Origin: Silanimonas lenta DSM 16282
Lineage (GTDB): Bacteria > Pseudomonadota > Gammaproteobacteria > Xanthomonadales > Xanthomonadaceae
Direction: 5' to 3'
Assembly (NCBI RefSeq): GCF_000429065.1
Contig: NZ_AUBD01000001.1
Location: forward strand, 434,001-498,000
Length of the DNA stretch: 64,000 nt
In this document: positions 34,053 to 43,115 of the stretch, piece by piece
How positions within the stretch are numbered: the stretch's first letter is position 1
Layout of the letters: every line of letters begins with the position of its first letter
The notes under the pieces: model-generated
Databases searched by the model: none
Told to the model about the DNA's origin: nothing
Seen by the model: only the letters and a program-made list of their open reading frames with translations
Program-made: the position numbers and the translations under genes

Positions 34053-36527
34053 TCAGCGGCGGCGCTTGGCCGCGCCCTTGCCGCCCTTTCGGGGCGGGGC
34101 CGGGATATCGCCGCCGCGCGGCGGCCTGGCATTGGGATGCGGGCGCGCGGTCGGCGTGCCGCCCTTGCGTGGGGTGTCCACCGATTCCGGCAGCACCAGT
34201 TTGAAGTCGATGCGGCGGTCCTCCACCGAGGCCCTGAGCACCTTCACCCGCACCGTGTCGCCGAGCGACCAGGCAAGGCCGCGGCGCTCGCCGGAGAGCG
34301 TCTTCCGGGTGGCATCGAAGTGGTAGTAATCGTGCGGCAGCATGGTCACGTGGACGAGCCCGTTCACCTTGCTCTCGGTGAGTTCCACGAACAGCCCGAA
34401 GCTGGTCACGCCGCTCACCACGCCGTCGAAATCGCTGCCGACGTGCTGCTCCATCCAGGCGCTGCGGTAGCGTTCGTCGACCTCGCGCTCGGCCTCGTCG
34501 GCGCGGCGCTCCTTCTCCGAGCAGGCGAGACAGAGCGCCCCCATCTCCTTTGCCGTGTAGGCGAAATCGGCGGCCGTGCCGCCGCCGAGGACATGCTTGA
34601 TCGCGCGGTGCAGCAGCAGGTCGGGGTAGCGGCGGATCGGCGAGGTGAAGTGCCCGTAGCTCTCCAGCGCCAGGCCGAAGTGACCGATGTTGTCGATCGA
34701 GTACTGCGCGAGGCTCTGCGAGCGCAGCAGCACCGTCTCCAGCAGGGCGGCATCGGGGCGCTTGCGCACCTTGCGCAACAGGGCGGTGAAGTCCTTGGGC
34801 TGCACCTTCTCCCAGGGCGGCAGGCGCAGGCCGAATTCGGCGAGGAACTCGAGCAGCTCGGCGTACTTGCGCTCCGGCGGGCGGTCGTGGATGCGGAACG
34901 GCGCCGGGATCTTCCTGCGGATGACGAACTTCGCAGCCTCGACATTGGCCGCGATCATGCATTCCTCGATCAGCTTGTGGGCGTCGTTGCGCTCCAGCAT
35001 GCCGGCCTGGATCACCTCGCCCTTGGCATCGAGGACGAAGCGCACCTCGCCGGACTCGAACTCGATCGCGCCGCGCTCGCGGCGGGCCTTGGCCAGCACC
35101 CGGTAGAGCTGGTGCAGGGCCTCGATCCGGGGCCGGAGCTCTCCCAGCTGCGCGATTGCCTCGGCATCGCCGTCGATGGCCTTGCCCACGGTGGTGTAGG
35201 TGAGCCTGGCATGCGAGCGCATCACCGCCTCATAGAAGCGCGAACGCGTCACCCGGCCGTCGAAGTCGATGCGCATGTCGCAGACGAAGCACAGCCGGTC
35301 GACCTTCGGATTGAGCGAGCAGATGCCGTTGCTGAGCGTTTCCGGCAGCATCGGCACCACGTAGCCCGGGAAGTACACCGAAGTGCCGCGCCGCACCGCC
35401 TCGGCATCGAGCGCCGTGCCCGGGCGCACGTAGGCCGAGACATCGGCGATGGCGACGATCAGCCGGAAGCCGCGGGCGTCGGCCTCGCACCACACCGCGT
35501 CATCGAAATCCTTGGCATCCTCGCCATCGATGGTGACGAGCGGCAGCGCGCGCAGGTCGGTGCGCGCCAGCGCCGCCTCGGGCGGCACCTCGAGCGGCAC
35601 GGCCTCGGCCTCCTGCAGCACCTCGGGCGGGAACTCGTGCGGCAGGTCATGGGTGTGGATGGCGGCCTCCACCACCCGCGAGGCGGTGAGACGGTCGCCC
35701 AGCACCACCAAGATGCGGCCGAAGGGCGGCCGCCCCGGCTCCGGTGGCGCGGTGATCTCGGCCACCACCCGCTGCCCCTCCTTCGCCCCATGGCGGGCGA
35801 GCGGCGGAATCAGCACCTCGGAGAGGATGCGACGGTCGTCCGGCACCACGTAGCCGATGCCGGCGCGCTCCTCGAAGCGGCCCATCACCCGGGTGAGGCG
35901 GCGCTCCAGCACCTCGACGATCACGCCCTCGCGCCGCCCGCGGCGGTCGACGCCGGTGACGCTGCCGAGCACGCGGTCGCCGTGCATGGCCTTGCGCAGT
36001 TCGTTCGGCGGCAGGAACAGATCGTCGCTGCCGTCCTCGGGCTTGAGGAAGCCAAAACCATCGGGATTGGCCACCACCCGCCCCGGGATCAGGTCGAGCT
36101 GCTCGGCCGGGGCAAAGCCGCCGCGCCGGTTCAGGAGCAGCTGGCCATCGCGCACCATCGCCGCCAGCCGCTTGGAGAGCGCCTCGAAGCGGTCGGGAGC
36201 GGACAGTCCGAAGGCCGCGGCCAGGTCTTCCGCCGTCATCGGCCCGGGAGCGGCGCGCAGATGGGCGAGGATGGCCTCGCGGCTGACGATGGGATGCTCG
36301 TAGCGCCGGGCCTCGCGGCTGGCGAAGGGATCGGCCGGCGGCGTGGCCCCGGCCTGCCGGGGCGCTGGCGCATCGCGGCCAAAGGGATCGTAGCTGCGGG
36401 GGCGCTTCGTTCCCGGCGCGGAGGCGGGAGGTGGCATCCAGGGCGGCAGGCGGGAGGAGGCAGCTGCGGTCTTTCCGCCGGGCTTCCGGGCCGGGCCGCG
36501 GCCCGACGGTCCTTTCGACTTCTTCAT
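34053..36527 (-). CDS. rnr: Ribonuclease R
   Basis: RNase R is a processive 3'-5' exoribonuclease that degrades structured RNA. The 824-residue protein has a basic, disordered N-terminus, a helix-turn-helix-like segment (SREAILAHLRAAPGPMTAED), two cold-shock domains, the RNB catalytic domain with the Asp cluster IDGEDAKDFDDAVW, an S1 domain (DFDGVVSGVTSFGLFVELTE) and a basic tail. ATG 36527 was chosen because the frame upstream runs antisense through the tRNA gene. The gene lies divergent from tRNA-Leu. Confidence 0.96.
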   Translation of the reverse strand: MKKSKGPSGRGPARKPGGKTAAASSRLPPWMPPPASAPGTKRPRSYDPFGRDAPAPRQAGATPPADPFASREARRYEHPIVSREAILAHLRAAPGPMTAEDLAAAFGLSAPDRFEALSKRLAAMVRDGQLLLNRRGGFAPAEQLDLIPGRVVANPDGFGFLKPEDGSDDLFLPPNELRKAMHGDRVLGSVTGVDRRGRREGVIVEVLERRLTRVMGRFEERAGIGYVVPDDRRILSEVLIPPLARHGAKEGQRVVAEITAPPEPGRPPFGRILVVLGDRLTASRVVEAAIHTHDLPHEFPPEVLQEAEAVPLEVPPEAALARTDLRALPLVTIDGEDAKDFDDAVWCEADARGFRLIVAIADVSAYVRPGTALDAEAVRRGTSVYFPGYVVPMLPETLSNGICSLNPKVDRLCFVCDMRIDFDGRVTRSRFYEAVMRSHARLTYTTVGKAIDGDAEAIAQLGELRPRIEALHQLYRVLAKARRERGAIEFESGEVRFVLDAKGEVIQAGMLERNDAHKLIEECMIAANVEAAKFVIRRKIPAPFRIHDRPPERKYAELLEFLAEFGLRLPPWEKVQPKDFTALLRKVRKRPDAALLETVLLRSQSLAQYSIDNIGHFGLALESYGHFTSPIRRYPDLLLHRAIKHVLGGGTAADFAYTAKEMGALCLACSEKERRADEAEREVDERYRSAWMEQHVGSDFDGVVSGVTSFGLFVELTESKVNGLVHVTMLPHDYYHFDATRKTLSGERRGLAWSLGDTVRVKVLRASVEDRRIDFKLVLPESVDTPRKGGTPTARPHPNARPPRGGDIPAPPRKGGKGAAKRRR

Positions 36528-36559
36528 CTGCGCAGCATACCCTGCGCCGCCCCGGGGCG

Positions 36560-36588
36560 TTGACATTGCGGCGGGCGATCCGTAATCT
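36560..36588 (+). promoter_or_regulatory. Sigma70 promoter of the tRNA-Leu gene
   Basis: A perfect -35 TTGACA (36560-36565) is followed by a 17-bp spacer and a -10 TAATCT (36583-36588), which keeps the key T, A and final T. The tRNA 5' end lies 36 bp downstream of the -10. The spacing and the position fit a stable-RNA promoter. Confidence 0.8.
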
Positions 36589-36624
36589 TCGCGGCCTTCC
36601 AGCGCGATTGCCGCGGAAGCACCT

Positions 36625-36709
<85 letters not shown>

Positions 36710-36711
36710 AC

Positions 36712-36734
36712 GAAGGCCGCATGATGCGGCCTTC
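36712..36734 (+). terminator. Terminator after tRNA-Leu
   Basis: Two bases after the CCA end, arms GAAGGCCGCA(T) and (A)TGCGGCCTTC form a 9-10-bp GC-rich stem with a tight loop, followed by AGCGTTTCT with a short T run. Confidence 0.7.
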
Positions 36735-36839
36735 AGCGTTTCTGGGCCCTGGCCCGGCACTGCGCGGGATCGCCTGCCCTTCCTCGCGCGCCCGCGCGCG
36801 GCCCGCCCCCTCCCCTGTTCAGCAGGCTCGCCTAAGGAA

Positions 36840-36867
36840 AAGGCCGGCACCCGAACGTGCCGGCCTT
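36840..36867 (-). terminator. Terminator of the TonB-dependent receptor gene
   Basis: A perfect 11-bp stem, AAGGCCGGCAC (36840-36850) with GTGCCGGCCTT (36857-36867), encloses a 6-base loop. Read on the minus strand it is followed by TTCCTT, giving a T-rich tail after the receptor stop at 36924. It could also act on the plus strand. Confidence 0.75.
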
Positions 36868-36923
36868 CCCGTTTGGCGTTGCCGGCCCACCGGCTCCGCC
36901 ACCGATCCGTTGGAGAGGACGGA

Positions 36924-39908
36924 TCAGCCGCCCCGCTTGGGCGACCATTCGAGCGAGAGGTTGATCTCCCGGCCACGCTTGAACTCGCGGATGTTGATGT
37001 CGCCCTGGCGGAACTCCACCGAGGGGTCGAGCAGATTGCGCAGGCGCAGGCGGGTCGACCACTCGGGGGCGAACTGCCACTTCCAGTTGAAGTCCAGCGA
37101 CGGCGCCGGCTGCTCGTAGACGTCGGGCTGGGTATCGATGCCCACCTGGACGATGCGCTTGCCGCTGATGTTGAAGCTGAGCGCCGTCTCGTGGGTCCCC
37201 TCGGGGCTGCTGTAGCCGAGCTGCAGGTTGGCCACGTAGGGCGACTGGCCTTCCAGCGGGCGGTTCAGGCTGGTGCTGACGCCGGCGCGGGCCGGGTCGA
37301 GGCGGATCTCGGAGTCGATCCAGGAGTAGTTGGCGGCGATGAACCAGTTCGACATGTCCACGTCGCCGAACCAGCCGTCGGCCCAGCCCATGCGCTGGAA
37401 GTAGTCGATCTCGAGCCCCTGGTTGGTGGCCGACTCGGCATTGGCCAGGGTCTGCAGCAGCGAGCCGGTGGCCGGCAGCAGCAGCTTCTCGATCGGCTTG
37501 TCGAAGGTCTTGCGGAACAGGGCCACCGAGAGGCTCTCGTCGGCCGAGAAGTAGTACTCCCAGCGCAGGTCGAGATTGGTGATGCGGGCCGTCTGCAGGT
37601 CCGGGTTGCCGAAGGTGAGGATGTCGAGGATCGGATCGAGGAAGGGCGCGGGCGAGAGCTCGCGGAAGTCCGGGCGCGAGAGCGTGCGGCTCCAGCCGAA
37701 GCGCAGCTGCTGCTCGTCGTTGATCATCCAGGTGGCGCCGAAGCTCGGCAGCCAGGTGGCCTCGTCGAGCCGGCTGTCGATCTGCTGCCCAGCCTGCAGC
37801 ACCGAGAAGGTGGAGACCGACTGCATGTTGCGCTCGCGGCGGGCACCGGCGTTGAGGCGGAAGCGGTCGTCGAAGGTCACGTCGACGCCGAGGCCCACGT
37901 AGTCGAGACGCTGGTCGGCCACGTAGTTGTCGGTGGCGGCGGTGATCTCCTGCAGCACGAAGCCGTTGGGGCCGATGTACTGGGGCTGCAGCATCTGCTC
38001 GAAGTTCGGCAGCGAGAGCACGAAGCGGCGCAGGTTCGGGTCGGTGAAGCGCAGGCCGAACTGGTAGCGGCGGATGTAGCTGTCGCGGTCGCGCAGGGTG
38101 CGGCCGGCAGAGAGGCTCACGGTGCCGAAGGCAGCGCCGTCGTTGAAGGCGAACGGCGCCTTGAAGCGCAGGTCGAGCGAACGCGAGTCGTCGTCGAGGT
38201 TGGCCCAGCTCTGCTGGTTGATGTCGCTGAAGGTGGAGAGCGAGCGGTTGCCGTCGTCGTCGAAGACGTAGAGGTACTCGCGGGTGTTCGGGGCGTAGCG
38301 GCGGGCCGTGGCATCGGTGTACTGCCACTCGAAATCGGCCATTTCCTCGAACCAGGGCAGGCGGTGGGTGCCGGCGAGCTGGTGGCTCAGCAGCGAGTTC
38401 TCCACCCATTCCAGCAGGTTGCGCTGCAGCGGCTGGGCGTCCACCACGCCGATCTGCTCGCGCACCTCGTTCTCGGTCTGGCGCAGCAGCATCGAGGTGA
38501 GGGCAAGGCGGTGGTCGGCCCCCAGCTCCAGGCCGAGGACACTGAAGCCGGAGACATCCACCTCGCGGGTGGTGCCGGTCAGCGCGGTTTCGTCGCGCAC
38601 CAGAAGGCCCTGGGAGCTCGCCTGCAGGAAGCGGCGGGTTTCCTCGCGGGTATCCCAGCCCTGCGACCAGCGGAAGGAACCGAGCAGGCCGAGACGCACG
38701 TCGTCGGAGAGCTCGAAGCGCTGGCCGGCCGCGAGGCCCAGGCCCACGTCCGGCGCGATGTCGGCACGGCGCGGCTCGTAGTTGCTGCTGGCCGCCACCC
38801 GCTCGCCCACCTGCTCGATCTGGGTCGCGGTGAAGCCATTCGGATTGGCGAGCGTCTGCGGGGCGAAGAAGCCGCCGGCGCGGCGCACGCCGTCGAGGGT
38901 GGGATCGGGATTGCGCGCGCTGCGGTCGCGGCCGGTCCAGTCCCGCTTGCCGCCCTGCTCGCGCAGGCCTTCGCTGAAGGTGGTGCCCTGGGTGCCGCCG
39001 ATGCTCGCCGTGGCCTTGAAGAAGGGCTCCAGCGGCACGGTACGGGTGCGCAGCTGGATGGTGCCGCCGCCGAACTCGCCTGGCATGTCGGCGGTATAGC
39101 TCTTCTGCACCACCACGCCCTCCAGTACCTCGGTGGGAAACAGGTCGAGCGGGATGACGCGGCGGGTGGGATCCGGCGAGGGGATCTGGGCGCCGTTGAG
39201 CAGCACCGAGGAATAGCGCTCGCCCAGGCCGCGCACGTAGACGAAGCGGCTGTTCACCAGGGTGAGGCCGGTGACGCGGCGCAGGGCCACGGCCGCATCG
39301 CTGTCGCCAGCGCGGCTGATCTGCTCGATGGAGAGCGTGTCGTCCACCGACACCGACATGCGCTTGAGATCGACGTAGGCGGCCTGGTCATCGGTGCGGA
39401 AGGCTTCCGCGCCCACCTCCACCGCGTCCAGCGTGGTGGCGCCGCGCTCGGCCTCGGCGGCCGCCTGGGCCGCGGCGGCGGCGCGCGCCTCCTCGGCGGC
39501 AAGATCGACGGTACGGGTGCCGGAGACCGAGCTCTTCAGGGTGTAAGCCGGGGCGCGGCCAGGCACGAACTGCAGGGCGATCTGCACCTGCTCGCCCTCG
39601 GCGAGGTCGAGTTCGATCGGCACCACGCGCTGGCCGTCGCGCACCTCCAGGGTCTGCGCCCCGGTGGTGACGGCGCCGCCGACCACGCCCTGGGCGGAAG
39701 TGACGCCGAGGACGCGGGCGCCGAGCTTCACTTCGACGCCGGCCGCGGGCTGGCCGGCGCGGTAGGCATACACCCAGACCTGGGCCGCGCCCCGGGGCTG
39801 CGCCTGCACCACCGCGCCGGTGGCCGGGGACTGCGCCTGCACCGGCGCGAGGGCCAGCTTGACGGCAACGGCGATCGAGGAAAGGGCAAGGGCGGTGGAG
39901 CGCTTCAT
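36924..39908 (-). CDS. TonB-dependent outer-membrane receptor
   Basis: The 994-residue protein has a Sec signal peptide (about 1-26), an N-terminal carboxypeptidase-regulatory-like beta domain (about 40-105, VWVYAYRAGQPAAGVEV), a TonB-box-like TLDAVEVGAEAF (about 159-170), a plug domain (about 175-290, with YVRGLGERYSSVLLNGAQIPS) and a large barrel ending in LEWSPKRGG. Receptors of this type import scarce ligands using TonB energy. The PhoB-like promoter suggests a phosphorus-containing substrate such as an organophosphate, but the ligand cannot be read from sequence. Confidence 0.94.
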   Translation of the reverse strand: MKRSTALALSSIAVAVKLALAPVQAQSPATGAVVQAQPRGAAQVWVYAYRAGQPAAGVEVKLGARVLGVTSAQGVVGGAVTTGAQTLEVRDGQRVVPIELDLAEGEQVQIALQFVPGRAPAYTLKSSVSGTRTVDLAAEEARAAAAAQAAAEAERGATTLDAVEVGAEAFRTDDQAAYVDLKRMSVSVDDTLSIEQISRAGDSDAAVALRRVTGLTLVNSRFVYVRGLGERYSSVLLNGAQIPSPDPTRRVIPLDLFPTEVLEGVVVQKSYTADMPGEFGGGTIQLRTRTVPLEPFFKATASIGGTQGTTFSEGLREQGGKRDWTGRDRSARNPDPTLDGVRRAGGFFAPQTLANPNGFTATQIEQVGERVAASSNYEPRRADIAPDVGLGLAAGQRFELSDDVRLGLLGSFRWSQGWDTREETRRFLQASSQGLLVRDETALTGTTREVDVSGFSVLGLELGADHRLALTSMLLRQTENEVREQIGVVDAQPLQRNLLEWVENSLLSHQLAGTHRLPWFEEMADFEWQYTDATARRYAPNTREYLYVFDDDGNRSLSTFSDINQQSWANLDDDSRSLDLRFKAPFAFNDGAAFGTVSLSAGRTLRDRDSYIRRYQFGLRFTDPNLRRFVLSLPNFEQMLQPQYIGPNGFVLQEITAATDNYVADQRLDYVGLGVDVTFDDRFRLNAGARRERNMQSVSTFSVLQAGQQIDSRLDEATWLPSFGATWMINDEQQLRFGWSRTLSRPDFRELSPAPFLDPILDILTFGNPDLQTARITNLDLRWEYYFSADESLSVALFRKTFDKPIEKLLLPATGSLLQTLANAESATNQGLEIDYFQRMGWADGWFGDVDMSNWFIAANYSWIDSEIRLDPARAGVSTSLNRPLEGQSPYVANLQLGYSSPEGTHETALSFNISGKRIVQVGIDTQPDVYEQPAPSLDFNWKWQFAPEWSTRLRLRNLLDPSVEFRQGDINIREFKRGREINLSLEWSPKRGG

Positions 39909-39937
39909 CGCGGAGGTCCGGGTCGGGAATCCGCGAG

Positions 39938-39971
39938 AGTCTGTGGCGCTGCCGTTACAGCTTCATGGCAG
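39938..39971 (-). promoter_or_regulatory. PhoB-box-like promoter of the TonB-dependent receptor
   Basis: On the minus strand, heptamers CTGCCAT (39971-39965) and CTGTAAC (39960-39954) are 11 bp apart and each match the PhoB half-site CTGTCA[TC] in six of seven positions. A -10-like CAGACT (39943-39938) starts 10 bp after the second heptamer. The same spacing occurs before the porin and pstS. Confidence 0.6.
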
Positions 39972-40027
39972 CCGCCGCGAAACGGTCATCTTCCAGTCAC
40001 GCGCCAGCGCCGGGCGCAGGAAGGCCC

Positions 40028-40603
40028 TCAATGGTGGGCGTGCTCGTCGCTTCCCTCGGCCTCCGCCGGGGTGCCGATGCGGAACTCGACCGCTACCTCG
40101 GCGCCGCTCTCGAAGACCAGCGTCACCGGCACCGTCTCGCCCTCGGCCCAGGAGCGCGAGACCCCGAAGAACATCAGGTGCCTGCCGCCGGGCTGGAAGG
40201 CCGCCATGCCGTCCACGGCCAGCGGCACGCCGCCCTCCACCGGGCGCATCTGCATCACGCCGTCCACCTCGACCATGTCGTGGATCTCGATCCGCTCCAC
40301 GCCCTCGGCCCGCGCCCCCACCAGGGTCTCGGGCTGCGTGGTGTGGTTCATGAGGTGCATGTAGCCGGCGGCCACCGTGGCGCCGGGGGCCAGCGGGCGG
40401 CTCCAGGGCTGGTGTGCCATCAGGCCCACGTGGGCGGCGGCGTGGGCTTCGCCATGGGCATGGGCTTCCTGCCCCGCCGCCGGCGCGGCCGCCGCGGCAT
40501 GGGCCTCGTGCGCGGCATCGCCTCCGGACCCGTGGCTGCCGGAGCAGGCGGCCAGCGACAGGGCGATGGCGGTGGCAAGGGCGGGGCCGTGGGTCGGGCG
40601 CAT
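40028..40603 (-). CDS. PCu(A)C-type copper chaperone lipoprotein
   Basis: The 191-residue protein has a lipoprotein signal peptide (lipobox LAAC, Cys19), a His/Ala-rich tether (HEAHAAAAAPA, HAHGEAHAAAH) and a PCu(A)C cupredoxin-like domain. The copper site residues follow the family pattern: EIHDM, VMQMRP and GRHLMFFG give the H, M, H and M ligands. Such proteins carry Cu(I) in the periplasm and help assemble oxidase copper centres. It follows cydB by 26 bp; bd-type oxidases contain no copper, so its role here may be general copper handling. ATG 40603 starts the signal peptide. Confidence 0.87.
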   Translation of the reverse strand: MRPTHGPALATAIALSLAACSGSHGSGGDAAHEAHAAAAAPAAGQEAHAHGEAHAAAHVGLMAHQPWSRPLAPGATVAAGYMHLMNHTTQPETLVGARAEGVERIEIHDMVEVDGVMQMRPVEGGVPLAVDGMAAFQPGGRHLMFFGVSRSWAEGETVPVTLVFESGAEVAVEFRIGTPAEAEGSDEHAHH

Positions 40604-40629
40604 GCGGAAGACTCCGGGAACGGGGAGGT

Positions 40630-41730
40630 TCAAGTGTAGTCGAGGGGCTGGGCCTTGCCGCGGAACACCCGGTAGGCGAAGGCGGTGTAGCCGATGATCA
40701 CCGGCAGCACCACGCAGGCGCCGACGAAGATGATCATCAGCGACTCGGGCGCGGCCGCCGCGTCCCATACCGTGAGGCGGTCCACCACGAGGTAGGGAAA
40801 GAGGCTGTAGGCAAGCCCGTAGAAGGCCAGCACGAAGATGCCGATGGCCCCGGCGAACGGCACCCAGGCGCCGTATTCATTGCCTTCGGCCAGCCTGAGC
40901 GGCAGACGGCGCAGGCTGCGGTCGACCACGAAGAACAGCACCGCGGTGGCGAGCGGCACCGGCGAGAGCAGCACCACCCAGGGCAGCGAGAACCACTTGT
41001 CGAAGATGCGCTCGGAGAGCAGCGGCGTGGCCAGCGAGACGGCGGCGATGCCGAGCGCGGTGAGCCAGAGGCTGCCGCGGGCCCAGCGCACCGCCTGCTG
41101 CTGCAGCGCGCCCTCGGTCTTGATGATGAGCCAGCCGGCGCCGAGCAGCGCGTAGCCCGCCACCAGGCAGACCGCGATCAGGGCGCCGAAAGCCATCGCC
41201 CCAGCACTGCGCTCGAAGCCCATGATGAGCAGGCCGAGCATGTAGCCCTGGGCGAGGGTGGCGATCAGCGAGCCTGCGTAGAAGGCGCGGTTCCAGGCCG
41301 CCTTGTGCTCGGCCCGGGCCTTCACCCGGAAGTCGAAGGCCACGCCGCGCAGGATCAGGCCGAGCAGCATCAGCGCCACCGGCAGGTAGAGCGCCTGCAG
41401 GATCACCCCGTGGGCCAGCGGGAAGGCCACCAGCAGCACGCCCACGCCCAGCACCAGCCAGGTCTCGTTGGCGTCCCAGAAAGGACCGATGGCGGCCACC
41501 ATGCGGTCCTTGTCGGCATCGGCGGCGCGGCGCATCAGCACGCCCACGCCGAGGTCGTAGCCATCCAGGACGACGTAGGCCAGCATGGCAAGCCCCATCA
41601 CCACGGTGAAGGCCACCGGCAGCCAGCCAGCCGGGGTGGACAGTTCGGGGATGGCCGCGGGAGCGGCCAGGGCCGGCATGGCGGCAGCCCCGGCCAGCAG
41701 GGCGAGGAAGGTAGCGATCGATCGGGACAT
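40630..41730 (-). CDS. cydB: Cytochrome bd ubiquinol oxidase subunit II
   Basis: The 366-residue protein has about nine membrane helices. It includes VVLDGYDLGVGVLMRR and GPFWDANETWLVLGVGVLLVAFP, the CydB signatures. A hydrophobic N-terminal extension (about 1-30, TFLALLAGAAAMPALAAPA) precedes the usual start and could be a signal-like segment; a start nearer GWLPVAF would fit the common length. Together with the short-loop CydA this is the cyanide-insensitive (CioB) type. It is 11 bp after cydA. Confidence 0.94.
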   Translation of the reverse strand: MSRSIATFLALLAGAAAMPALAAPAAIPELSTPAGWLPVAFTVVMGLAMLAYVVLDGYDLGVGVLMRRAADADKDRMVAAIGPFWDANETWLVLGVGVLLVAFPLAHGVILQALYLPVALMLLGLILRGVAFDFRVKARAEHKAAWNRAFYAGSLIATLAQGYMLGLLIMGFERSAGAMAFGALIAVCLVAGYALLGAGWLIIKTEGALQQQAVRWARGSLWLTALGIAAVSLATPLLSERIFDKWFSLPWVVLLSPVPLATAVLFFVVDRSLRRLPLRLAEGNEYGAWVPFAGAIGIFVLAFYGLAYSLFPYLVVDRLTVWDAAAAPESLMIIFVGACVVLPVIIGYTAFAYRVFRGKAQPLDYT

Positions 41731-41741
41731 GGCGGTCTCCT

Positions 41742-43115
41742 TCAGGCGCTGGGCTGGGGCTGGGCATAGGGCAGCACGGCCGGTCCCTCGGCCTCGGGCG
41801 TCTCCTTGCGGCTCCCCGCCTTGCGCGCCATGTAGAAGACCACGCTGACATAGGCCGCCAGCAGCACGGCATACAGCGCGAGGTAGCCGAAAAGGGTAAG
41901 GCCGATCATCGGCGCCGGCACCGCGCTCGCCGCCTCGGCGGTGGTGAGCACGCCCTGCACCAGCCAGGGCTGGCGACCGATCTCGGTGGTGTACCAGCCG
42001 GCCAGCACCGCGCCCCAGCCCGAGAAGCTCATGGCCACCAGGGCGCGGGAGAGCCAGGGCGTGGGTTCGCCGCGCCGCTTCAGCACCCAGGCACCCCAGG
42101 CGCCTACCAGCAGCATGGCGACCCCCAGCCCCACCATGATGCGGAAGGCCCAGAACACCGGCGCCACCGGCGGATGCCGGCCTTCGAACTCGTTGAGTCC
42201 CTTCAATTCGCCGTCGGGATCGTGGGTGAGGATGAGCGAGGCGAGCCGCGGCACCTCGATGGCGAGGTGGGTGGTACGGGTGGCCTCGTCGGGGAAGCCG
42301 AACAGCACCAGGGGTACGCCGCGCTCGGTCTCCCAGATCGCCTCGATGGCGGCGATCTTCTGCGGCTGGTGCTTCAGCGTATTGAGGCCATGCAGGTCGC
42401 CCAGCACGATCTGCACCGGGATCAGCAGCGCGCCCATGAACACGCCGGTACGCATGGCCGCCAGCACCCCGGCGCCACGGTCGCCGCGCAGCCAGCGGTA
42501 GGCCGAGAGGCCGGCCATCAGGAAGGCCACGGTGAGGAAGGAGGCCAGCAGCATGTGGCTGAAACGCCAGGGCATGGAGGGGTTGAACACGATGGCCCAC
42601 CAGTCGGTGGCGTGCGCCACGCCCTCGCGCAGCTCGAAGCCGGCCGGTGTGTGCATCCAGGAGTTCAGCACCAGGATCCAGAACGCCGACATGGTGGTGC
42701 CGAAGGCGACGAGGAAGGTGGCAAGGGTATGGATGCGGTTGCCCACCCGCTTGAAGCCGAACAGCATGATCCCGAGGAAGGTGGCCTCGAGGAAGAAGGC
42801 CGTGAGCACCTCGTAAGCCAGCAGCGGCCCGGCGATGTTGCCCACCCGCTCCATGAAGCCCGGCCAGTTGGTGCCGAACTGGAAACTCATGGTGATGCCG
42901 GAGACCACGCCGAGGGCGAAGGACAGCGCGAACACCTTCACCCAGAAGCCGTAGGCGTCCATCCACTTCGCATCGCCGGTCTTCGTGAAGCGCCACTTGA
43001 AGAACAGCAGCACCCACCCGAGGGCGATGGTGATGGTGGGGAAGAGGATGTGGAAGCTGACATTGGCGGCGAACTGGATGCGCGCCAGCAGCAGGGGATC
43101 GAGCGACTCAAGCAT
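41742..43115 (-). CDS. cydA: Cytochrome bd ubiquinol oxidase subunit I (cyanide-insensitive type)
   Basis: CydA carries hemes b558, b595 and d and oxidises quinol with reduction of O2. The 457-residue protein has nine helices, the conserved heme histidine near the start (H22 in ANVSFHILFPT), SFQFGTNWPGFMERVGNIAGP and the GRQPWLVQG motif. It is shorter than E. coli CydA (about 520), consistent with a short Q-loop CioA-type enzyme. ATG 43115 was preferred because it gives the family N-terminus MLESLDPLLLARIQF; it overlaps the end of the regulator gene by 8 bp. Confidence 0.95.
   Translation of the reverse strand: MLESLDPLLLARIQFAANVSFHILFPTITIALGWVLLFFKWRFTKTGDAKWMDAYGFWVKVFALSFALGVVSGITMSFQFGTNWPGFMERVGNIAGPLLAYEVLTAFFLEATFLGIMLFGFKRVGNRIHTLATFLVAFGTTMSAFWILVLNSWMHTPAGFELREGVAHATDWWAIVFNPSMPWRFSHMLLASFLTVAFLMAGLSAYRWLRGDRGAGVLAAMRTGVFMGALLIPVQIVLGDLHGLNTLKHQPQKIAAIEAIWETERGVPLVLFGFPDEATRTTHLAIEVPRLASLILTHDPDGELKGLNEFEGRHPPVAPVFWAFRIMVGLGVAMLLVGAWGAWVLKRRGEPTPWLSRALVAMSFSGWGAVLAGWYTTEIGRQPWLVQGVLTTAEAASAVPAPMIGLTLFGYLALYAVLLAAYVSVVFYMARKAGSRKETPEAEGPAVLPYAQPQPSA

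Noticed and set aside
36873-40364. Plus-strand open frame of 1163 codons opposite the TonB-dependent receptor
   Set aside because: Antisense shadow of the receptor gene; composition typical of reverse-strand frames in GC-rich DNA and no recognisable domain.
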